This document shows positions 58,409 to 64,000 of a stretch of 64,000 nucleotides of DNA, piece by piece. The position numbers and the translations under genes are program-made. Source of the stretch: Rossellomorea vietnamensis (GTDB lineage Bacteria > Bacillota > Bacilli > Bacillales > Bacillaceae_B); NCBI RefSeq assembly GCF_025398035.1, contig NZ_CP104558.1:4455152-4519151 (forward strand), in the 5' to 3' direction. The notes under the pieces were generated by a model. The model saw only the letters and a program-made list of their open reading frames with translations, had not been told where the DNA came from and did not search any database. Numbering within the stretch: the stretch's first letter is position 1; each line of letters opens with the position of its first letter.

Positions 58409-59864
58409 GCAAGATCAACCTCTTATTTTTGAATTATCAAAAGAAGGCCGAATTGGTTACAGCTTACCTGAAATGGATGTACCTCAGGTAGATTTATCCG
58501 AGCTCATTCCATCAGATTACATCCGTACAGAAGCACCGGAGCTCCCGGAGGTTTCTGAACTCGATATCATGCGCCATTATACGGCCCTATCCAAACGTAA
58601 TCACGGGGTGGACTCAGGTTTCTATCCACTTGGATCCTGTACGATGAAATACAATCCGAAAGTGAACGAAAACGTTGCACGCTTGAACGGATTCGCCCAT
58701 ATCAACCCGCTGCAGGAACCTGAAAGCGTTCAAGGTGCCCTTGAACTGATGTATGACCTGCAGGAGCATTTGAAAGAAATCACCGGTATGGATGAAGTCA
58801 CCCTTCAGCCTGCTGCAGGGGCCCATGGCGAATGGACAGGCCTTATGATGATCCGTGCTTATCATGAAGCAAACGGTGATACACACCGTACGAAGGTCAT
58901 CGTACCCGATTCCGCTCATGGAACGAACCCGGCCAGCGCAACGGTTGCCGGCTTTGAAACGGTAACGGTGAAGTCGAACGATAATGGGCTCGTTGATTTA
59001 GACGATCTTAAGCGCGTCGTCGGGGATGACACGGCTGCCCTGATGTTGACAAATCCGAACACACTTGGATTATTCGAAGAGAATATCATGGAAATGGCTT
59101 CGATCATTCATGAAGCTGGCGGAAAGCTGTATTATGATGGCGCCAATCTAAATGCCGTCCTTTCCAAAGCAAGACCGGGGGATATGGGATTTGACGTCGT
59201 ACATTTAAATCTCCATAAAACATTCACTGGCCCTCACGGAGGAGGCGGTCCAGGAAGTGGTCCTGTCGGCGTGAAGGAAGACTTGATTAAATACCTTCCT
59301 AAACCGGTACTGGTGAAAAATGGTGACACATTCGAATTCGATTACAACAGACCTGAATCCATCGGACGGGTAAAACCTTACTATGGAAACTTTGGAATCA
59401 ATGTCCGTGCGTATACGTATATCAGGACGATGGGGCCGGATGGACTCAGAGCCGTAACGGAAAACGCGGTCCTGAATGCCAACTACATGATGCGCCGCCT
59501 GGCACCTCACTTTGACCTGCCATACGATCGTCATTGTAAGCATGAGTTTGTCATCAGTGGGAAACGTCAGAAGAAGCTCGGCGTCCGTACATTGGATATT
59601 GCGAAGCGATTACTGGACTTCGGATATCATCCGCCAACCATCTACTTCCCATTAAACGTGGAAGAGTGCATGATGATCGAACCGACGGAAACTGAATCAA
59701 AAGAAACCCTTGATTCCTTCATTGACGCCATGATCCAAATTGCCAAAGAAGCAGAAGAAACACCGGAAATCGTCCAGGAAGCCCCTCACACAACCATCGT
59801 GAAGCGTATGGATGAAACACTGGCTGCAAGAAAACCGGTACTTCGTTATACAAAAGAGAGCTAA
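58401..59864 (+). CDS. gcvPB: Glycine dehydrogenase (decarboxylating) subunit 2
   Basis: A 487-residue PLP-binding subunit. The PLP lysine lies in [18 protein letters not shown], followed by the glycine loop GPGSGPVGV. Other conserved stretches: [50 protein letters not shown]. It releases CO2 from glycine and passes the aminomethyl group to the lipoylated H protein. The lipoate-pathway enzyme LipM is encoded close by, which fits the need of the H protein for lipoate. Confidence 0.97.
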   Translation: MNKQDQPLIFELSKEGRIGYSLPEMDVPQVDLSELIPSDYIRTEAPELPEVSELDIMRHYTALSKRNHGVDSGFYPLGSCTMKYNPKVNENVARLNGFAHINPLQEPESVQGALELMYDLQEHLKEITGMDEVTLQPAAGAHGEWTGLMMIRAYHEANGDTHRTKVIVPDSAHGTNPASATVAGFETVTVKSNDNGLVDLDDLKRVVGDDTAALMLTNPNTLGLFEENIMEMASIIHEAGGKLYYDGANLNAVLSKARPGDMGFDVVHLNLHKTFTGPHGGGGPGSGPVGVKEDLIKYLPKPVLVKNGDTFEFDYNRPESIGRVKPYYGNFGINVRAYTYIRTMGPDGLRAVTENAVLNANYMMRRLAPHFDLPYDRHCKHEFVISGKRQKKLGVRTLDIAKRLLDFGYHPPTIYFPLNVEECMMIEPTETESKETLDSFIDAMIQIAKEAEETPEIVQEAPHTTIVKRMDETLAARKPVLRYTKES

Positions 59865-59882
59865 ACATCCTTTCTAAATCGA

Positions 59883-59914
59883 AAGCCCTGCAGGAAATCT
59901 CTGCAGGGCTTTTA
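59883..59914 (+). terminator. Terminator of the gcv operon
   Basis: AGCCCTGCAG / CTGCAGGGCT stem followed by TTTATT. Confidence 0.9.
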
Positions 59915-59956
59915 TTCGAGGGACGGACCTTTGATGTGTAGTGATTGTGAGGGGGA

Positions 59957-60075
59957 ATCCGGCCGATCTGAGTGATTATCCAGCCGAAATGAACAGGAAA
60001 CCAGCCGTTTTGATGGATAATTCGGCCGAAATATCAAAAAATCAAGCCGTTTTAAGAAGAAATCCAGCCGAAAAC
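59957..60075. repeat. Six-unit repeat with exact 21-bp period
   Basis: The core GCCGA or GCCGT occurs at 59962, 59983, 60004, 60025, 60046 and 60067, each exactly 21 bases apart, alternating GCCGAAA and GCCGTTT after the first unit (GCCGAT), with variable bases between. Such short repeats are known, from memory, in spaces between genes of several Bacillaceae. A rightward frame through it would encode degenerate heptapeptides (NPADLSD, YPAEMNR, KPAVLMD, NSAEISK, NQAVLRR, NPAEN) but has a poor start context. Confidence 0.85.
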
Positions 60076-60145
60076 CATTTAGTTCCATTTGCGGATGTAT
60101 CACGGCCACTCACGAACCGGATCATGCACGAACCACATCCAATAA

Positions 60146-60172
60146 AAAAGATCGCCCCTGGGCGATCTCTCT
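60146..60172 (-). terminator. Terminator of yqhL
   Basis: On the minus strand GATCGCCC / GGGCGATC followed by TTTTTT. Confidence 0.88.
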
Positions 60173-60175
60173 GCA

Positions 60176-60562
60176 TTATTTTTTATGCTTTACTTTACCT
60201 GTCCACTTTTTGAATCCACCTTGTAACTGGTGAAGATTGCGGTAGCCTTTTTTGTGCAGCATTTGAGCTGCTCTTCCACTGCGGAGCCCGCTTTGGCAAT
60301 AAAGGTATACAGGTTGATCTGAGCGGATTTCCTTTTGTCTCATTTTGATCTGTGACAAAGGAATATTCCGTGCACCGAGGACGTGACCGTTTTCAAATTC
60401 ATTCGCTTCACGAACATCTATCAATTGAGCTTTACGATATCCTGCTCGAAATTCTTCCTCATTCAGTGTATTCACGATTCTCTTTTGATAGAAGAACGTA
60501 AAAAGTGAATAGATGATGATTCCACCAAGTACGACTAAAAGAATATATAATCCTTCCATCAT
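60176..60562 (-). CDS. yqhL: Membrane-anchored rhodanese-like protein YqhL
   Basis: A 128-residue protein with an N-terminal membrane helix (about residues 5-24) and a rhodanese domain. The sulfur-carrying active site is YLYCQSGLRSGRAAQML; other family positions are QLIDVREANEFENGHVLGA and NIPLSQI. B. subtilis YqhL is a general stress-associated rhodanese. It might deliver sulfane sulfur or act in redox balance. Divergent from lipM. Confidence 0.92.
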   Translation of the reverse strand: MMEGLYILLVVLGGIIIYSLFTFFYQKRIVNTLNEEEFRAGYRKAQLIDVREANEFENGHVLGARNIPLSQIKMRQKEIRSDQPVYLYCQSGLRSGRAAQMLHKKGYRNLHQLQGGFKKWTGKVKHKK

Positions 60563-60768
60563 TCATGCTCCTTTCTACAAATGCGCTACCTTCTATTATA
60601 TTCATGAAGTGCGTAAGAATCAAAACAAATTTATTATTTTAAAGCAAAGACTTTCCAATCTGTTTTTCTTTGTTTTTTCGATTGGATTTGATAGACTAGT
60701 AACGGACTTGAATGAAGATGATTTTTTACATAACAATATAAATAGAAGACGCAAATGAGGTATGCTGC

Positions 60769-61605
60769 ATGAAAAAGGAAACGTGGAGATTCATTGACTC
60801 CGGGAATTGTTCTCCCTCTTATAATATGGCCCTTGATGAGGCCTTGCTCGATTGGCACAGTGAAGGGAAGATCCCTCCTACGATCCGGTTTTACGGGTGG
60901 GATCCAGCGACACTTTCCGTCGGTTATTTTCAAAAAGTAGAAAAGGAAATCAATCTTGAAGCAGTTAAAGAACACGGACTCGGCTTTGTAAGACGCCCGA
61001 CGGGAGGCAGAGGGGTTCTTCATGAACATGAATTGACGTACAGCGTCATCGTTTCAGAAGAACACCCGGAAATGCCGAGGACCGTCACAGAAGCGTACCG
61101 TGTCATCTCAGAAGGGATTCTGAAGGGATTTCAAGGGCTTGGTCTCGAAGCCTACTTTGCTGTACCAAGGACGGCAGAAGAGCGGGAAGGATTAAAGAAC
61201 CCGCGATCAGCGGTATGTTTTGATGCTCCGAGCTGGTATGAGCTTGTCGTGGAAGGACGGAAAGTGGCAGGAAGTGCACAGACCAGACAAAAAGGTGTCA
61301 TCCTTCAGCACGGCTCGATTCTATTGGATCTTGATGAGGATAAGTTGTTCAGCCTGTTTAACTATCCATCCGACAGGGTAAAAGAGCGTATGCAGCGGGC
61401 ATTTAAAAGCAAGGCTGTTGCAATGAATGAAATCAGTTCTGTGCCGGTCACCATGGATATGGCGAAGGAAGCATTCAAAAAAGGTTTTGAGGAAGGATTG
61501 AACATCCATCTCGAGCCTTATGAGCTCTCTGAAGAGGAAACACAATATGTTGTGGATCTTGCCGAATCACGATACGAATCTGATGAGTGGAATTTTAAAC
61601 GTTAA
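60769..61605 (+). CDS. lipM: Octanoyltransferase LipM
   Basis: A 278-residue lipoate/octanoate transferase of the BPL_LplA_LipB family. Features: [40 protein letters not shown] (ligand loop), and [20 protein letters not shown] with the catalytic cysteine. In B. subtilis LipM moves octanoate from ACP to GcvH, from which it is later distributed. The link to the adjacent glycine cleavage genes is functional. ATG directly after a GAGGTATGCTGC stretch. Confidence 0.95.
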   Translation: MKKETWRFIDSGNCSPSYNMALDEALLDWHSEGKIPPTIRFYGWDPATLSVGYFQKVEKEINLEAVKEHGLGFVRRPTGGRGVLHEHELTYSVIVSEEHPEMPRTVTEAYRVISEGILKGFQGLGLEAYFAVPRTAEEREGLKNPRSAVCFDAPSWYELVVEGRKVAGSAQTRQKGVILQHGSILLDLDEDKLFSLFNYPSDRVKERMQRAFKSKAVAMNEISSVPVTMDMAKEAFKKGFEEGLNIHLEPYELSEEETQYVVDLAESRYESDEWNFKR

Positions 61606-61620
61606 AAAATTTTTTTGTAG

Positions 61621-61650
61621 AAAAAAAGCGATGCTTGTCGCTTTTTTCCT
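61621..61650 (+). terminator. Terminator after lipM
   Basis: AAAAAAAGCGA / TCGCTTTTTT stem around TGCTTG. Confidence 0.85.
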
Positions 61651-61802
61651 ATTTTACCAACGATTACGGTGCTTTATGTTATATCAAGTTCTAAATTAAT
61701 AGAAATGGCCGGATTAATAGATGTTTTTCTATTCTTTTCTCGCGTTTTCTATTTTTATTGGCATATTAACCGTTTGACAAACAAATGACCTATTGACCTG
61801 AA

Positions 61803-61851
61803 ACACAATATATGGTGTGTCGAATAATTTTTCGTACACAATATGTTGTGT
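61803..61851 (+). promoter_or_regulatory. Pair of NrdR boxes upstream of nrdJ
   Basis: ACACAATATATGGTGT at 61803-61818 and ACACAATATGTTGTGT at 61836-61851. Both fit the 16-base palindromic NrdR consensus; starts are 33 bases apart, about three helical turns, the standard arrangement for cooperative binding. They lie some 106 bases before the nrdJ start, so the gene is probably repressed by NrdR. The 351-base gap 61606-61956 otherwise holds only the lipM terminator and AT-rich sequence. Confidence 0.92.
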
Positions 61852-61956
61852 TTATTTATTGCTTTTCCAGAATGGCTATGATATCTTAATACTTGATATA
61901 AGACATCAGCGAAGAAAACAGAAACTGAAACATTTGAGATAGAAGGAGTTGTCTTT

Positions 61957-62751
61957 ATGACTGTTGCGTCGAAAAATGCGATGAAATTAAACACCGAGAG
62001 ATTAAATAAGGATATTGGATTGTTCCCTCAAGTACATCCCATCACACCGGATATGAATACTACACACAAAGGTGTATCCCGTCTTGTCATGATCGATCGT
62101 TATTCGTTCAAGGACACGGAGAAGATCACTCTTAACGAAGGAGACTTCGTGGTCCTGACCATCAAGGAGGATCCCAAGTTCCCTGCAAGGGGATTGGGCT
62201 ACATTTCAAGCATTGATTGGGAAACGAAAAAAGCATCTGTCTGGATCGAAGAAGAGTACAGAAGTGCCATCGATAAACCGGAGGAGATGGAGACGGGGAT
62301 TGTCTCGAGGACACTCGATGTCATTGAGAAACCACTTGAAGTCTACTATGAACAAATTGCGAAGCGTAACGCAACAGGCTTGGCAGAGGTGGAAGAAACT
62401 CCTGAAAAGAGACAGGTTTGGTTTGAAAAATTCTATCATGAGCTAGTGAATCTCCATTTTGTTCCTGCCGGACGCGTCCTATACGGAGCGGGTGCAGGCA
62501 CGGATGTAACGTATTTCAACTGTTATGTGATGCCATTCGTACAGGATTCCCGCGAAGGTATCTCAGAGCACCGCAAGCAGGTGATGGAGATCATGAGCCG
62601 CGGCGGCGGAGTCGGAACGAACGGATCGACCCTTCGTCCACGTAATACTCTCGCGAAAGGTGTCAACGGGAAATCATCAGGTTCCGTTTCCTGGCTGGAT
62701 GACATCGCGAAACTGACTCACTTGGTTGAGCAGGGCGGATCAAGACGTGGT
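61957..62751 (+). CDS. nrdJ: B12-dependent (class II) ribonucleotide reductase NrdJ, exon 1
   Basis: The first 265 codons of the adenosylcobalamin-dependent ribonucleotide reductase, which makes deoxyribonucleotides without oxygen. Recognisable segments: FVPAGRVLYGAGAGTDVTYFNC (with the first active-site cysteine), YVMPFVQDSREGISEH, IMSRGGGVGTNGSTLRPR, SSGSVSWLDDIAKLTHLVEQ, GGSRRG. ATG behind AGAAGGAG. The reading frame continues nominally for a few intron codons (KTA) to TAA, but the normal sequence after GGSRRG is AQ, which resumes at 63995 (GCA CAA) after the group I intron. Not truncated if the intron splices. Confidence 0.95.
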
Positions 62752-63994
62752 AAAACAGCATAAGTGCCTCGTCTATAAATAAACCTCGTGAATTGCTGGA
62801 AACTCTTTAAGGTAGTGTGTTGTTCAGCCTTCTGATCAGTATAATGAAAAAATACCTATCGTGAGGTGAATAGCATGATACCATATGATGCAAAAAAATC
62901 TCAGACGTGTAAGATTTGTGGATTCAAAATTTCTCATAACAAACAAGGACGATTTACATCGCATTTAAAAAATGAACATGAACTTTCATTGAAAGATTAC
63001 TTGGTTAGCTACTATTACACTAGGGATGACCTGGAGTGCTATAACGAGACGTGCAAAAGTATTGTACAGCTGAGAAGAGGCAAACCCAATAAATACTGTA
63101 GTAAAGGATGTGGACGGCGCCAAAGCCGTTTAAGAAAGTGTAAGGTTTGCTCAAAAGATTTTGAAAAAGAAGATCTTAGGGTGAGCACCTGCAGTGAGTC
63201 TTGCCATAAGCAACTTAAAAAGAGCTTGGCAAAATCTTGGCATGAGTCATTGAAGGAAGAAGAAAAGCTTCAACACTTTCAAAAAATCATATCCAAGACT
63301 GCTAAAACTCGAAAAGCAAACAAAACCCCTTCTTGGAATAGTGGCAAGACTGGTATTTACAGTGAAGAAACCATAGAGAAGATTCGACAAGCAACAATAA
63401 AACAATTTGAAGAACAGGTATTTCGTAAAACCAAGATAGAATTCCTTATGGAGAAATACCTACAAGAATTGAAAATGAAGTATAAGTACTCATTCATTCT
63501 TCAAAAAAGGCAATATGACTTTTTGCTTGTTGAATATAAAATTATTATTGAATGCGATGGAGATTATTGGCATGCTAATCCCAAGTTCTATCCAGAACCA
63601 AAAGATTGGCAAAAAGAAAGAATGAAAATCGACTTGGAAAAAAATGAGATTGCTCAAGGCAATGGATATCACATCACACGTTTTTGGGAAGATGACATAC
63701 TCAATAACTTTGATTATGTTAAAAACATCATACATGACTTACTGGCTACAACGCAGCCGGAAACGGCAAACGTGAATGCTCAAAAACAGTAAGTGGATAA
63801 AGACAATCAGCAGCCAAGCTCCTCTGAAATGGAGAAGGTTCAACGGCCATCGAAAGCACGCTGCATCTGGCGGAAGCGAGTAGAGTAGGAGTCGAGTGAC
63901 TCCGAAGTGCGAGGACACTCAAATGAGTGTAAGATATGGTCTGAACTCTAAGGCGACTTAGAGAGTTGATGTAACGAATCAACGTAACATATTG
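62752..63994 (+). mobile_element. Group I intron in nrdJ carrying a homing endonuclease
   Basis: A 1243-nt intron between codons GGT and GCA of nrdJ. P1 is visible: exon AGACGTGGT pairs with internal guide TGCCTCGTCT, placing the conserved U-G wobble exactly at the 5' splice site. P10 forms between guide GTGC and the 3' exon GCAC. Core elements follow: GAATTGCTGGAAACTC near 62790 (P4-side Q/P strand) and AAGATATGGTCTGAACTC at 63931-63948 (P7-side R/S strand). The intron ends in G, the required omega G (63994). The homing endonuclease gene is inserted in the peripheral part between these core halves. Subclass not decided. Confidence 0.93.
62875..63792 (+). CDS. Vsr-like (EDxHD-type) homing endonuclease inside the intron
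   Basis: A 305-residue protein. The N-terminus has several zinc-ribbon-like cysteine groups (CKICGFKISH, CYNETC, CSKGCG, CKVCSKDF, CSESCHKQL), then a NUMOD3 DNA-binding motif (WNSGKTGIYSEETIEKIRQA), and a C-terminal Vsr-like nuclease: YDFLLVEYKIIIECDGDYWH with E, D and H, then YHITRFWEDDILNN. This matches the endonuclease class first known from I-Bth0305I. It should cut intronless nrdJ alleles and spread the intron. ATG 62875 after GAGGTG; the GTG at 62866 is inside the ribosome-binding site. Confidence 0.88.
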   Translation: MIPYDAKKSQTCKICGFKISHNKQGRFTSHLKNEHELSLKDYLVSYYYTRDDLECYNETCKSIVQLRRGKPNKYCSKGCGRRQSRLRKCKVCSKDFEKEDLRVSTCSESCHKQLKKSLAKSWHESLKEEEKLQHFQKIISKTAKTRKANKTPSWNSGKTGIYSEETIEKIRQATIKQFEEQVFRKTKIEFLMEKYLQELKMKYKYSFILQKRQYDFLLVEYKIIIECDGDYWHANPKFYPEPKDWQKERMKIDLEKNEIAQGNGYHITRFWEDDILNNFDYVKNIIHDLLATTQPETANVNAQKQ

Positions 63995-64000
63995 GCACAA
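63995..64000 (+). CDS. nrdJ: nrdJ exon 2, first two codons
   Basis: GCA CAA (Ala-Gln) directly after the intron end; joined to exon 1 it gives the expected SRRGAQ. The remainder lies outside the window. Confidence 0.85.

Noticed and set aside
59957..60075. CRISPR array
   Set aside because: The repeat is only a 5-7 base core with 14-base gaps and no cas genes; the regular 21-base period does not fit CRISPR.
59941..60213. 90-residue gene over the 21-bp repeat
   Set aside because: Weak start context, only heptad repetition followed by unrelated sequence through the yqhL terminator; more likely a non-coding repeat.
62740..62763. Premature stop truncating NrdJ
   Set aside because: The three extra codons and stop lie in a group I intron with matching P1/P10 and clean exon continuity.
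63746..64000. Leftward 84-residue frame at the window end
   Set aside because: Antisense to the conserved 3' core of the group I intron.

Overview
The window is a piece of chromosome from a low-GC Gram-positive spore-former of the Bacillaceae. The gene order yqgV-yqgW-yqgX-yqgY-mgsR ... comGA-GG-(aroK)-yqzE-yqhG-yqhH-gcvT-gcvPA-gcvPB-yqhL-lipM follows the Bacillus subtilis arrangement, and the Shine-Dalgarno sequences, terminators and tandem glycine riboswitch are Bacillus-like. The species cannot be fixed from the sequence alone.

Layout. (1) About 1-4100: small conserved chromosomal genes, tRNA-Gln(UUG), an interspersed repeat and a cupin gene. (2) About 4166-49333: the competence ATPase gene comGA, split by a 44.05-kb siphophage-type prophage (4915-48963). 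The crossover is visible to the base: joining 4914 to 48964 regenerates an uninterrupted ComGA reading frame. From left to right the prophage holds an HNH cargo gene; a large serine recombinase and an ImmA-like protease read leftward from a promoter that contains an apparent LexA box; a 7.4-kb accessory island (HNH nuclease, PD-(D/E)XK-like nuclease, NUMOD4 protein, a 911-residue DUF4062-like/solenoid protein, a HEPN-like protein and one orphan); a cI/cro-type switch with TTACC-N5-GGTAA operators; early genes (YqaJ exonuclease, RecT, AbrB-like, DnaD-like initiator, RusA, an Sda-like sporulation inhibitor, XtrA, Xpf); head, tail and lysis genes; and a right-hand cargo block with a secreted CWB2-metallo-beta-lactamase-lamin-tail protein plus DUF3006 partner and a lipoprotein. 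(3) 49317-52212: the rest of the comG pseudopilus operon, cut off from its usual promoter by the prophage. (4) 52216-61605: aroK, yqzE, yqhG/yqhH, the riboswitch-controlled glycine cleavage operon, a 21-bp periodic repeat, yqhL and lipM. (5) 61800-64000: two NrdR boxes and the 5' part of nrdJ (B12-dependent ribonucleotide reductase), interrupted after codon GGT by a 1243-nt group I intron carrying a Vsr-like homing endonuclease. The second exon begins six bases before the window ends.

How it works together. In the lysogen comGA is broken and comGB-GG lie 44 kb from the operon promoter, so DNA uptake should be off. DNA damage could derepress the ImmA-int operon, destroy the repressor and excise the phage, restoring comGA exactly. 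This parallels active lysogeny at comK in Listeria but uses a different competence gene. The prophage also carries apparent host-development regulators (Sda-like, AbrB-like), candidate defence genes and a secreted ComEC-like hydrolase. These functions are inferred from motifs and context.
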